DNA from: Flavobacteriaceae bacterium
GTDB lineage: Bacteria > Bacteroidota > Bacteroidia > Flavobacteriales > Flavobacteriaceae
NCBI GenBank assembly: GCA_030828025.1
Contig: JAURDG010000039.1
Span: 1 to 9,473, forward strand
Reading direction: 5' to 3'
Length of the DNA stretch: 9,473 nt
Positions 1 through 7,471 of this stretch are shown here, piece by piece (position 1 is the stretch's first letter; every line of letters starts with the position of its first letter). The notes beneath the pieces are model-generated. The model saw only the letters and a list, made by a program, of their open reading frames with translations. It made no database searches and was not told where the DNA came from. The position numbers and the translations under genes were made by a program.

Positions 1-963
1 AATCAATAACGAGCGAAAAAGCGCCTCTTTTGCTAAGGTTTGCTCCATCAAATTGCTTGATAAAATTGTTGAAAGTGTAGCTCTACAGGCAGCAGCGATG
101 ACTGGATTGCCACCAAAAGTAGTGATGTGTCCAAGTGCTGGAGCTTCTTTTAGTGTGGCCATGTGCTGTTGGGCAGCAATAAATGCGCCGACGGGAAGTC
201 CGCCTCCTAAACCTTTTCCAATAACCACAACATCAGGAACTATCGTATAGTCCATAAAGGCAAATAATTTGCCTGTTCGCCCGATACCGGGCTGAATTTC
301 GTCCAATATCAGCAAGGCACCTACTTCTTCACATCGTTTTTTTACAGACCTTAGATAGTCATTTTCTGGCTGAATAAAACCTGCGCCTCCCTGAATGGTT
401 TCCAAGATGACTCCTGCGGTGTTTGTTGTTATTTTATCTAGGTCGTCAAATTCGTTAAATTTTATAAATCGTGTGCCAGGAATCAGGGGTCGATATGCGC
501 TTTTTCTTGCTTCGTATCCCATAACACTCATGGCGCCCATCGTGTTTCCGTGGTAGGCATTATGAGCAGCCACCATTTCTGCGCGCCCCGTTACTCTTTT
601 TGCCAACTTGATGGCGCCTTCAATGGCTTCGGTTCCAGAATTGGTCAGATAGGTAGTGTCTAAGGGTTCGGGTAAATTGTCTGCCAATAATTTGCTAAGT
701 AAAACAGGCTCTTTTTGGACAAACTCTCCATACACCATCACGTGCATGTAGCGACGCAACTGTTTTCGAATGGCACGAATGACTTTTGGATGTCGGTGTC
801 CGAGGCTACATGCAGATACACCCGCTACTAAATCCAAATATTTTTTATTGCTTTGGTCGTATAGGTAGCAGCCTTTGGCACGCTTAATTTCTAGACCCAT
901 TGGATAGGGAGTGGTTTGTGCTTGGTACCGTTCAAAGAAGGCGTTTAATTGTCCCATTGCCAT
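1..963 (-). CDS. Class III PLP-dependent aminotransferase, 3' end outside the window
   Basis: This is the first 321 residues of a fold-type I, class III aminotransferase; most family members have about 390-430, so the C-terminal small domain is missing at the left edge. Visible in the translation are the PLP phosphate-binding NSGTEA motif (108-113), the YHG that stacks on PLP (137-139), the D221-E222 pair that contacts the pyridine nitrogen, the Schiff-base lysine K250 in GKGLGGGLP, and TFGGNP (282-287). The start chosen is the ATG that overlaps the stop of the upstream OstA-like gene (TAATG), which suggests translational coupling; a second in-frame ATG lies six bases downstream. Two features differ from ornithine or acetylornithine aminotransferases: QGGAG stands where those have QGEAG or QGEGG, so the gating glutamate is Gly193, and DEIQP replaces the usual DEVQT. 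The substrate therefore cannot be assigned. The family call is safe; calling it argD or a GABA aminotransferase would be a guess. Confidence 0.93.
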   Translation of the reverse strand, partial: MAMGQLNAFFERYQAQTTPYPMGLEIKRAKGCYLYDQSNKKYLDLVAGVSACSLGHRHPKVIRAIRKQLRRYMHVMVYGEFVQKEPVLLSKLLADNLPEPLDTTYLTNSGTEAIEGAIKLAKRVTGRAEMVAAHNAYHGNTMGAMSVMGYEARKSAYRPLIPGTRFIKFNEFDDLDKITTNTAGVILETIQGGAGFIQPENDYLRSVKKRCEEVGALLILDEIQPGIGRTGKLFAFMDYTIVPDVVVIGKGLGGGLPVGAFIAAQQHMATLKEAPALGHITTFGGNPVIAAACRATLSTILSSNLMEQTLAKEALFRSLLI

Positions 964-2606
964 TACCGAACTAATCGTTCTATTTTAGGTAATTTATTGG
1001 GTAGCTTAACACGAATAAAGGGATCTAAATCTACCCCATCAAATAAATCCTCTTTGGTGTTGATCCGCTCATTTGCGCGCCAACTAAAGCCTAGTAACTG
1101 CCGTGTGTTGGGTGGTAATTCGGCTTCTGGATAAACCACACCATCTGGGTTGTTGAAAAATGTAACCTTATCGATCGCACTATCTTCAAATTGGAGACGC
1201 ATCGCACTACAAATTGCTTTGTCAATGCCGACCAAATCAAGTGTTTCGTCATCATACAAAAAATAAATCATCTCTGTATTTTGTATGACATCGACGGTCT
1301 CTAAGCTACGCTCGATAAACTTTCCTTTTAGTTGCAAGCCTTTAATCTGGTTAAAATTTTGTGGATTTATACTGTCTTGCTCAATCACAAAGGCGTTGTT
1401 GTAAATGAGTAAAGAATCTAAGACTTCTAGCTCTGTGTCTATCTTAAGGTGAATCTCGTCACCGGTCATTTGACTTCTGTTTGACCAAAGTACTGGATTT
1501 TTATTAGCTAGTTCTTGTGGTGTAAGAAATTGAACCTCTCGGTCAGTTAACGGACGACGAATAAGTTTCGCTCGACCTGTTTTTTGGTTGTAGTGAATGG
1601 AATCTGTCTTTCCACTCAAATTTTGTTTAAAAATACGTGCGCCATAAAACCCGCGAATGATGCGTGCTTCTGGCGGACCAGTGGCGATAAGTGTATCGGC
1701 ATGAATGTACAAGGAATCTTGTTCTACAATATTGATGGCCAGCGCACGATGTGTCACCATGGCAGAGTCTTGAGCCTTAAACACTTCTCCATAATTTCCC
1801 GTAATAAATGAGTTATTTAGCGTGTCTGTAATGCGTATATTTTGTGTAGCTGAGGCGTATTGCTTGGCATCGTTAAAATAAATGCTGTCGCCAACAATGT
1901 TTCGATTGTTGTAATCTATGGACGCATTTTTTTTAAAGTAGCCCAATTTGTCGTTTATGTTATAAAATCCTTCTTTGCATTTGACTAAATAGTCCTCACC
2001 AATGATGGTTGTTGGACCATAAAAAAAGGCGTGTTTGATATCGGAATAAAAATCCATCCGTTCCGAAGTAATTGTAAAATCAGGGTGGTTAATGACCACT
2101 TCTTGCTCAAACCTATATTTTTTGCTTTCAGAGAGATAAGTACCACGTTTACTTTCAATAGTTGTGAGGCTGTCGTAAACAATTCCTTTTGCTGGGTAAA
2201 AGCCTATGTTCTTGGTACGGTCATAATATAAGGTATCCGTTTTTAGTTTCATATCTTGATTGTCGAGCAAGACATTTTCTTTTGCTACGGCCATTTTGGT
2301 GTTGCCGTCATAGCTGATTTTTTTTCCTGTAAGCATAAGGCTATCGCCCTGATGTAGGCGTACGTTTCCGTAAGCATCAAAACGATTTTCTTTTTTGTAA
2401 AAAAAGGCCTTATCTGACCATACATCCATCCCTTGATGCACAAGATGCACCTGTTGCGTAGCACTACGCTCCAAGATATTTGCGCCCGGATATTTTTCTT
2501 GATCTAATTGAAATGAACCTGCCTGACGAATCTCAATTTCTTGTTCCTGTGCCCATGCTACACAAGTGGCACAAAGAAGAATCCAAGCGTACCGAGCAGT
2601 TTTCAT
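963..2606 (-). CDS. Secreted OstA/LptA-like protein (OstA-like domain family)
   Basis: This 547-residue protein has a signal peptide: Lys3/Arg5, a hydrophobic core at about 7-17, and an AWA|Q cleavage site after residue 19. No lipobox is visible, so it should be a soluble periplasmic protein. The mature part is rich in short alternating beta strands built around phrases such as GNVRLHQGDSLMLTG, LDNQDMKLKTDTLYY, TITSERMDFY, GDSIYFND and MTGDEIHLK. This repeated 'strand, then what is stored or masked' pattern is typical of the OstA/LptA beta-jellyroll fold that carries lipopolysaccharide across the periplasm. It is about three times as long as E. coli LptA, yet I see no C-terminal LptD-like outer-membrane barrel, so it is probably an elongated multi-repeat bridge or accessory of the Bacteroidota type. 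The ATG lies six bases after the purA stop, and the stop overlaps the next gene's start. The role in LPS transport is inferred from the fold, not from catalytic residues. Confidence 0.85.
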   Translation of the reverse strand: MKTARYAWILLCATCVAWAQEQEIEIRQAGSFQLDQEKYPGANILERSATQQVHLVHQGMDVWSDKAFFYKKENRFDAYGNVRLHQGDSLMLTGKKISYDGNTKMAVAKENVLLDNQDMKLKTDTLYYDRTKNIGFYPAKGIVYDSLTTIESKRGTYLSESKKYRFEQEVVINHPDFTITSERMDFYSDIKHAFFYGPTTIIGEDYLVKCKEGFYNINDKLGYFKKNASIDYNNRNIVGDSIYFNDAKQYASATQNIRITDTLNNSFITGNYGEVFKAQDSAMVTHRALAINIVEQDSLYIHADTLIATGPPEARIIRGFYGARIFKQNLSGKTDSIHYNQKTGRAKLIRRPLTDREVQFLTPQELANKNPVLWSNRSQMTGDEIHLKIDTELEVLDSLLIYNNAFVIEQDSINPQNFNQIKGLQLKGKFIERSLETVDVIQNTEMIYFLYDDETLDLVGIDKAICSAMRLQFEDSAIDKVTFFNNPDGVVYPEAELPPNTRQLLGFSWRANERINTKEDLFDGVDLDPFIRVKLPNKLPKIERLVR

Positions 2607-2612
2607 GGCGAT

Positions 2613-3896
2613 TTATTCGGTTGTGCGAAAAATAGTTTGGCTTCGATCTGGCCCAACCGAAACGATGCTGATGGGTACCTGCACAAAATCTTCAACAAAC
2701 GCAATGTAATCATGTAGGTTTTGTGGTAATTCATTAGCCTCATGCATGCCCGTTAGGTCTTCTTTCCATCCTGGAAAAGAGGTATATATAGGGCTTAGTT
2801 CCTCTGCGTTGAGCGAGTAGGGCAAGTGGTTGATGGTTTCTCCACGATAATTATAGGCTGTACAAACCTTGAGCTCGTCAAAGCCAGAGAGCACATCTCC
2901 TTTCATCATCATCAATTGTGTTACCCCATTAATTTCAACAGCATAACGCAAGGCGACCAAGTCTAACCAGCCACACCTTCGTGCTCTTCCTGTTGTGGCG
3001 CCAAACTCATGTCCCACACGTCCCATGGTTTCGCCAATTTCATCAAAAAGCTCTGTCGGAAATGGGCCACTACCCACACGAGTGGTATAGGCTTTAAAAA
3101 TTCCATAAACCTCACCAATTTTGTTGGGTGCCACTCCAAGACCCGTACATGCGCCAGCAGCCGTAGTGTTGGAAGAAGTAACAAATGGGTATGTGCCAAA
3201 ATCGATATCCAACAAAGAACCTTGCGCTCCTTCTGCCAAAATTCGCTGCTTATTTTTTTGCGCCTGACTTAAGTATTCTTCACTATCAACAAAAGCAAGA
3301 TGCGTCCTCATGTATTCTACGGCTGCAAAGAAATCACGGTCTAATTCTTCGATGGAAAAATCAAGTGTAACGTTCATGTTGTCAATCATCACCAGATGCT
3401 TGTCTCGGAGAGCAGTATAAGTCTCTTTCCATTGCGGAAGCTCAATATCGCCGACACGAATGCCGTTGCGCCCAGTTTTGTCCATATAGGTTGGGCCAAT
3501 TCCTTTTAGTGTAGAGCCAATTTTTGCTTTTCCTTTTGCCATTTCAGAGGCAGCGTCCAATAGACGATGCGTAGGCAAAATGAGGTGTGCTTTGCGAGAA
3601 ATCAACAGTGACTTGGCAGTATCGATATTAAATGGTGCTAGATTGTCTAACTCTTGTTTAAAGATGACAGGATCAATAACGACACCGTTTCCTACAAGGT
3701 TAATTGCGGTAGGATGGAATATTCCAGAAGGAATCGTGTGCAGTACGTGCTTAATACCTTCAAATTCGAGAGTGTGTCCAGCGTTGGGTCCTCCTTGGAA
3801 ACGAGCAATAACGTCATACTTTTTGGTAAGTACATCGACAATTTTGCCTTTTCCTTCGTCGCCCCATTGCAATCCTAGGAGTAAGTCAATGGCCAT
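2613..3896 (-). CDS. purA: Adenylosuccinate synthetase
   Basis: PurA joins IMP and aspartate using GTP to make adenylosuccinate, the first committed step from IMP to AMP, in the cytoplasm. The 427-residue length is normal and the protein is complete. The N-terminus carries the P-loop-like WGDEGKGK (11-18) with catalytic Asp13, followed by GGPNAGHT with catalytic His41, matching the E. coli numbering. Further on are the IMP/aspartate-loop motif TTGRARRCGWLD (about 301-312), the KGDVLSGFD segment (about 332-340) in the guanine-binding region, and the C-terminal SVGPDRSQTI (about 413-422). KGDVL differs from the KLDVL of E. coli, which I take as lineage variation. The gene follows fur by six bases and precedes the OstA-like gene by six bases, so cotranscription is very likely. 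PurA of other bacteria is inhibited by ppGpp at the GTP site, and a Rel enzyme is encoded two genes upstream. Confidence 0.98.
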   Translation of the reverse strand: MAIDLLLGLQWGDEGKGKIVDVLTKKYDVIARFQGGPNAGHTLEFEGIKHVLHTIPSGIFHPTAINLVGNGVVIDPVIFKQELDNLAPFNIDTAKSLLISRKAHLILPTHRLLDAASEMAKGKAKIGSTLKGIGPTYMDKTGRNGIRVGDIELPQWKETYTALRDKHLVMIDNMNVTLDFSIEELDRDFFAAVEYMRTHLAFVDSEEYLSQAQKNKQRILAEGAQGSLLDIDFGTYPFVTSSNTTAAGACTGLGVAPNKIGEVYGIFKAYTTRVGSGPFPTELFDEIGETMGRVGHEFGATTGRARRCGWLDLVALRYAVEINGVTQLMMMKGDVLSGFDELKVCTAYNYRGETINHLPYSLNAEELSPIYTSFPGWKEDLTGMHEANELPQNLHDYIAFVEDFVQVPISIVSVGPDRSQTIFRTTE

Positions 3897-3902
3897 GAAT
3901 GT

Positions 3903-4340
3903 TTAGTTAGTGTTTTTTTTGGTGCCGTAAAAATAAAGCGAATGTGCGTGGATATCAATATCAAAAACTTCTTCAATCGTTTTTTTTATTGCCTGAATAC
4001 GCGGGTCGCAAAATTCCTTGACGTCACCAGAGTCGGTTAATATTACGTGGTCGTGCTGTTTGTCAAAGTACGATTTCTCATACTGGGCATATTGTAGTCC
4101 AAATTGGTGTTTACGAACCAATCCACACGCAAGAAGTAACTCAATGGTGTTGTACAAAGTTGCACGGCTCACACGATAGTTTTTGTTTTTCATTTTTATG
4201 TACAGCGATTCGATGTCAAAGTGTTCATCATTGAGGTATATTTCTTCTAAAATGGCAAAGCGTTCGGGCGTTTTACGGTGCCCGTTGCTGTCCAAAAACT
4301 GAACAAATACATTTTTGACTATTTCGAACTCGTTTTTCAT
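3903..4340 (-). CDS. Fur-family metal-responsive transcriptional repressor
   Basis: This is a 145-residue Fur-superfamily regulator: an N-terminal winged helix (about 1-85, with recognition-helix segment SRATLYNTIELL at 58-69) and a C-terminal dimerisation/metal domain. Aligned by eye to E. coli Fur, the second metal site looks kept: His40, Glu88, His96, His98 and Glu109. The third site is changed: Gln95 and Gln116 replace His87 and Glu108, while Asp97 and His133 (in HSLYFYG) remain. The structural-zinc CxxC is absent: the segment reads HVILTDSG where E. coli has HLICLDCG, and there are no C-terminal cysteine pairs; the only cysteines are 72 and 111. The ATG at 4340 was preferred over an upstream in-frame TTG at 4355, because the TTG lies where transcription from the TATCTTTG element would begin. 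The gene sits between rel and purA. Whether it senses iron, zinc, manganese or peroxide cannot be told from sequence alone. Confidence 0.92.
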   Translation of the reverse strand: MKNEFEIVKNVFVQFLDSNGHRKTPERFAILEEIYLNDEHFDIESLYIKMKNKNYRVSRATLYNTIELLLACGLVRKHQFGLQYAQYEKSYFDKQHDHVILTDSGDVKEFCDPRIQAIKKTIEEVFDIDIHAHSLYFYGTKKNTN

Positions 4341-4359
4341 TTTGATGAAACACAAAAAA

Positions 4360-4367
4360 CAAAGATA
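4360..4367 (-). promoter_or_regulatory. Putative -7 promoter element for fur-purA-ostA-aminotransferase
   Basis: On the minus strand the 38-base gap between rel and fur reads TATCTTTG, an exact match to the Bacteroidota -7 consensus TAnnTTTG. It ends 19 bases upstream of the fur ATG, giving a predicted leader of roughly 15 bases. I see no TTTG at the expected -33 distance (about 19 bases further upstream), so the promoter is half-supported. If active, it would allow fur and the genes after it to be expressed independently of rel. Confidence 0.45.
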
Positions 4368-4378
4368 GGCAACAGAGT

Positions 4379-6580
4379 TTAATCTCGTACTACTTTCTCG
4401 ATTCCCGAAATCTTTTCTAGTTTATTGATCAGTACATACAGTGTAGCAGCGTGTCGAATATGCAATTTTATTTGACCGGTAAAGGTTCCGTTTTCGGTGT
4501 CAAACTGTATTTGAAGTATATCAACGTTGTGTGCGTTGGAGATTAGGTTGGTAACCTCATTTACCAAGCCAAGTCTATCTATACCCGACAGGCGAACAAC
4601 ACCTGTAAAAAATCCTTTTGAGGAGTCAATCCACTTAGCATTAATAATGCGGTAGCCATAATTGGAATGAAGGCTAATGGCGTTCGGGCATTCATTTTTA
4701 TGCACTTTAATTCCGTCATTAATGGAAACAAACCCAAAAACACCATCTCCAGGAATAGGCGAGCAGCACGGACTAAGTTTGTATTCTAAAGTCTCTTGAT
4801 TTTTGCCAAAAACAAGCATGTCATAGAAAGAAGACAGCTGGTTGCTTTCCTCGTTTTTAGCTTTTGCTTTGTCGGTGGGTCTTCTTCTAAAAAATTGCCA
4901 TAGCCGATTGTTTTCTTCGGCAGCAAACTTCTTAAGCATTTTGTTGTCAATCGTACCAATGCCAATGCGGTAATATAAATCTAAGCTTGTTTTAAGTTTA
5001 AAGTAGGACACCAAAGCATTGATGATACGGTCGCTAAACTTAAATTTCATCTGCCGTAGCTTCCGCCTTAGTAGCTCTTTACCTTCATCGGCTATCATAC
5101 GTTCCTCAGACCTAAGTGCTGTTCTTATGGAAGAACGCGCTTTTGAGGTAATGACAAAATCCAGCCAACTGGCATTGGGCTTTGCTGTGTCGGAGGTAAT
5201 GATCTCCACTTGGTCTCCACTTGATAAGATATGATTTAGCGGAACTATTTTTCCATTTACGCGCGCGCCTCTTGTTTTTTGACCAACTTCGCTGTGGATG
5301 TTGTAGGCAAAGTCAATGGGTGTAGCCCCTTTGGGCAACGATTTTAAATCGCCCATCGGCGTAAACACAAAAATCTCACTTGCATATAGATTTAATTTGA
5401 ACTCTTTTACAAAGTCAACGGCATCTGTTTCTTGTGATTCCAAAACTTCGCGCAGCCTATTGAGCCAAATTTCCATTCCGCCTTCATCTTCTTTTCCGTG
5501 CTTGTACTTAAAATGTGCTGCATAGCCTTTCTCGGCGATTTCATGCATACGTTTCGATCGGATTTGCACTTCTACCCATTTGCTGCTTGGACCAACAACA
5601 GTAATGTGTAAGGCCTCATAACCAGTAGATTTTGGCGAAGATATCCAGTCGCGTAGTCGTGTAGGATTTGGTTGAAAATGATCGGTAACAATCGAATATA
5701 TTTTCCACGCCAAAAACTTTTCGTTTTTAGGTGTTGATTTATAGATGATTCGAACGGCAAAGCGATCAAAAACCTCATCAAATCGTTTGTTTTTGAGCTG
5801 CATTTTTTTTCGAATGGAATAGATGCTTTTAAACCTGCCTTCAATTTCAAATTGTATGCGTTCTTTTCCTAGGTGACTTTGCAGTTGCTCCTTAAAACTT
5901 TTGATGTAAGCCTCTCGTTCTTCTTCACTTTCTTTAATTTTTTGTTCTATGTCTGCAAACACTTCAGGCTCGGTGTATTTCAGCCCCAAGTCTTCCAACT
6001 GAGATTTTACATTGTACATACCTACTCTGTGCGCTAGTGGTGCATAAATGTAAAGTGTCTCGGAGGCAATGCGCACTTGTTTTTCTTCGGGCATAAACTC
6101 AAGGGTCATCATGTTGTGCAATCGGTCAGCAATCTTGATCAGGATCACACGAACATCATCGTTCATGGTCAGCAGCATTTTCTTAAAATTTTCTGCTTGC
6201 ACAGAAACGCGCTTATCTTTACTTAGCTTGGAGATTTTTGTAAGTCCATCAACAATTTTGACAACTTCTTTGCCAAACATATGCTCTATGTCATGAAGGC
6301 TCAGTGCGGTGTCTTCGACTACATCATGGAGCAAAGCCGCCGCAATCGACGTAGCACCCAGTCCAATTTGATCAGCGACAATTTGTGCCACCGCAATTGG
6401 ATGTAAAATGTATGGCTCACCACTTTTTCTTCGCTGGTCTTTATGGGCATCAACGGCTGTTTCAAAGGCTAGCCGAATGAGTTTTTTGTCTTTTTCAGAT
6501 AACGAAAGATAGGTGTTGCGCAGTAAGTTTTTGTACTCCTGAGCAATGATGGCGTTTTCGTTAACTTCTTTGGTATGCAT
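4379..6580 (-). CDS. Bifunctional (p)ppGpp synthetase/hydrolase, RelA/SpoT (Rel) family
   Basis: This long-form RSH enzyme of 733 residues makes (p)ppGpp from ATP and GDP/GTP and hydrolyses it, so it sets the stringent response. The N-terminal HD hydrolase domain has the metal ligands His60, His85-Asp86 (LLHDVVEDT) and Asp152 (ADRLHN), so the hydrolase should be active. The synthetase domain shows GRFKSIYSIRKKM (248-260), Asp272 in FDRFAVR, the nucleotide-stacking Tyr321 in GYEALHITV, and Glu337 in VEVQIRS; these fit the catalytic residues of the Streptococcus equisimilis Rel. A TGS domain follows (about 403-463), then a helical segment, the CC...C zinc-finger/RIS motif (605-606 and 631), and a C-terminal ACT domain (about 659-733). 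Both active sites intact point to a single bifunctional Rel rather than a RelA/SpoT pair. It lies 18 bases after the RNA methyltransferase gene and 38 before fur. Confidence 0.97.
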   Translation of the reverse strand: MHTKEVNENAIIAQEYKNLLRNTYLSLSEKDKKLIRLAFETAVDAHKDQRRKSGEPYILHPIAVAQIVADQIGLGATSIAAALLHDVVEDTALSLHDIEHMFGKEVVKIVDGLTKISKLSKDKRVSVQAENFKKMLLTMNDDVRVILIKIADRLHNMMTLEFMPEEKQVRIASETLYIYAPLAHRVGMYNVKSQLEDLGLKYTEPEVFADIEQKIKESEEEREAYIKSFKEQLQSHLGKERIQFEIEGRFKSIYSIRKKMQLKNKRFDEVFDRFAVRIIYKSTPKNEKFLAWKIYSIVTDHFQPNPTRLRDWISSPKSTGYEALHITVVGPSSKWVEVQIRSKRMHEIAEKGYAAHFKYKHGKEDEGGMEIWLNRLREVLESQETDAVDFVKEFKLNLYASEIFVFTPMGDLKSLPKGATPIDFAYNIHSEVGQKTRGARVNGKIVPLNHILSSGDQVEIITSDTAKPNASWLDFVITSKARSSIRTALRSEERMIADEGKELLRRKLRQMKFKFSDRIINALVSYFKLKTSLDLYYRIGIGTIDNKMLKKFAAEENNRLWQFFRRRPTDKAKAKNEESNQLSSFYDMLVFGKNQETLEYKLSPCCSPIPGDGVFGFVSINDGIKVHKNECPNAISLHSNYGYRIINAKWIDSSKGFFTGVVRLSGIDRLGLVNEVTNLISNAHNVDILQIQFDTENGTFTGQIKLHIRHAATLYVLINKLEKISGIEKVVRD

Positions 6581-6584
6581 CTGT

Positions 6585-6592
6585 TAAAGATA
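6585..6592 (-). promoter_or_regulatory. Weak -7-like element immediately before rel
   Basis: The minus strand reads TATCTTTA, one mismatch from TAnnTTTG, ending four bases before the rel ATG. Transcription from it would start at or very near the ATG and give an essentially leaderless message. No TTTG is visible at the -33 distance, so this may be chance in an AT-rich gap and rel may simply be read through from the upstream gene. Confidence 0.2.
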
Positions 6593-6598
6593 CAAAAA

Positions 6599-7414
6599 TT
6601 AAGCATTCCGTTGACGTTGTATTTCGTACAAAATTACGGCTGCTGCAACCGATACATTAAGTGAGTCAACCTGTCCCAGCATAGGTATCTTAATGGACGT
6701 AATATGTTTTTGCCTCCAAAACGAGCTAAGTCCGTTGGCTTCGCTTCCCAGAACCAAGGCAGTTGCTTGCGTAAAGGTTGCTTTGGTGTACGGAATGCTC
6801 TGTTGCAAAATAGCAGCAAAAACACTGAAATGATGATTTTTTAAAAAGGTGTTTGCTTCCTCGTTATCGCAAATAAAAACAGGCGTAGTAAAAAAGCCGC
6901 CTAAACTAGACCTTATGACGTTTGGGTTATGCACATCAGTATGTTGTTCGGTAATCAGAACCGCATCAACTGCTGCCGCATCAGCCGTGCGCAACATGGC
7001 TCCTAGGTTTCCAGGTTTTTCTATGGATTCCAACACAAGAATGAGCGCATCCTGCTTTGGTTTATAGTGCTCAAGGATGGCGTCTTTTTGCCGCAGGATG
7101 CCAACGACACCCTCTGTACTCTCACGAAAAACCATTTTTTTATACACCTGTAGATCAACAGAAGTATAGCCTTGGTTTGGGTTTATGTTTTCTTGCCATT
7201 GCGCAAATGCGTCAGCTTCAAACAATTCAGGGCACCAATACACATGTTCCAAAACGTAACCAGCTTGGTTTGCCCGCATGAGTTCTCGTCTTCCCTCAAC
7301 AACAAACAGCTTTGTTTCTTTGCGCACTTTCGCTTTAAGTTGCAAAGAAAGTAGCTTTTTGACTTCGTTGTTTTGAATACTCGATATGTGTTTCATGGCA
7401 TCATACTGTTTCAT
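6599..7414 (-). CDS. TrmH/SpoU-family (SPOUT) RNA 2'-O-methyltransferase
   Basis: This 271-residue protein has the two-part layout of the SpoU/TrmH family: an N-terminal RNA-binding 'SpoU substrate-binding' domain (about 8-110, with KLFVVEGRREL at 35-45) and a C-terminal trefoil-knot SAM-binding catalytic domain (about 124-268). All three SPOUT motifs are present: motif 1 EKPGNLGAMLRTAD (132-145) with the conserved Asn136 and Arg142, motif 2 LGSEANGLS (222-230) with Glu225, and motif 3 IPMLGQVDSLNVSVAAAV (243-260) with Asn253. Members methylate a ribose 2'-OH in 23S rRNA or tRNA; the exact target is not readable here. In-frame ATGs lie at 7414 and 7396; the second (MKHISSIQNNEVKKL) resembles the usual family start, so the first six residues are uncertain. 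A TTG at 7423 is less likely. The gene is first in the leftward series and diverges from the response regulator. Confidence 0.92.
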   Translation of the reverse strand: MKQYDAMKHISSIQNNEVKKLLSLQLKAKVRKETKLFVVEGRRELMRANQAGYVLEHVYWCPELFEADAFAQWQENINPNQGYTSVDLQVYKKMVFRESTEGVVGILRQKDAILEHYKPKQDALILVLESIEKPGNLGAMLRTADAAAVDAVLITEQHTDVHNPNVIRSSLGGFFTTPVFICDNEEANTFLKNHHFSVFAAILQQSIPYTKATFTQATALVLGSEANGLSSFWRQKHITSIKIPMLGQVDSLNVSVAAAVILYEIQRQRNA

Positions 7415-7437
7415 TATTATCAATAACCTATTCGCAG

Positions 7438-7468
7438 TTTATTAGTTCAAAAAAAAGCCCTAATATTG
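7438..7468 (+). promoter_or_regulatory. Putative Bacteroidota-type promoter for the LytTR response regulator
   Basis: A -33-like TTTA (7438-7441) is followed, after exactly 19 bases, by TAATATTG (7461-7468), one mismatch from TAnnTTTG. The predicted start of transcription is near 7473, giving a leader of about 20 bases to the GTG at 7496. The TTG that would give the longest reading frame lies inside the -7 element and therefore should not be the start codon. One mismatch in each element keeps this a moderate call. Confidence 0.5.
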
Positions 7469-7471
7469 AAC
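7445..7471. repeat. Spaced inverted repeat GTTCAA-N15-TTGAAC in the divergent promoter region
   Basis: GTTCAA at 7445-7450 and TTGAAC at 7466-7471 are exact inverted copies with centres 21 bases apart, two helical turns. They straddle the region between the -33 and -7 elements of the plus-strand promoter. The geometry would suit a dimeric regulator on one face of DNA, but a six-base arm is short and may be chance in AT-rich sequence. LytTR proteins usually bind direct repeats, so autoregulation is only a speculation. Confidence 0.25.

Noticed and set aside
949..2231. Several plus-strand frames of 60-75 codons opposite the OstA-like gene
   Set aside because: They are shadows of a clear coding region on the other strand with no recognisable protein character.
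3580..3906. Plus-strand 108-codon reading frame opposite purA
   Set aside because: It lies fully antisense to the highly conserved N-terminal part of purA and shows no domain, signal or start context of its own.
3906..3925. T-rich run near the fur/purA junction as a terminator
   Set aside because: It is inside the 3' end of fur, encodes the lysine/asparagine-rich tail on the minus strand, and has no stable preceding hairpin.
4338..4355. TTG start giving Fur five extra residues
   Set aside because: It would lie at the predicted transcription start after TATCTTTG; the ATG at 4340 gives a normal Fur N-terminus.
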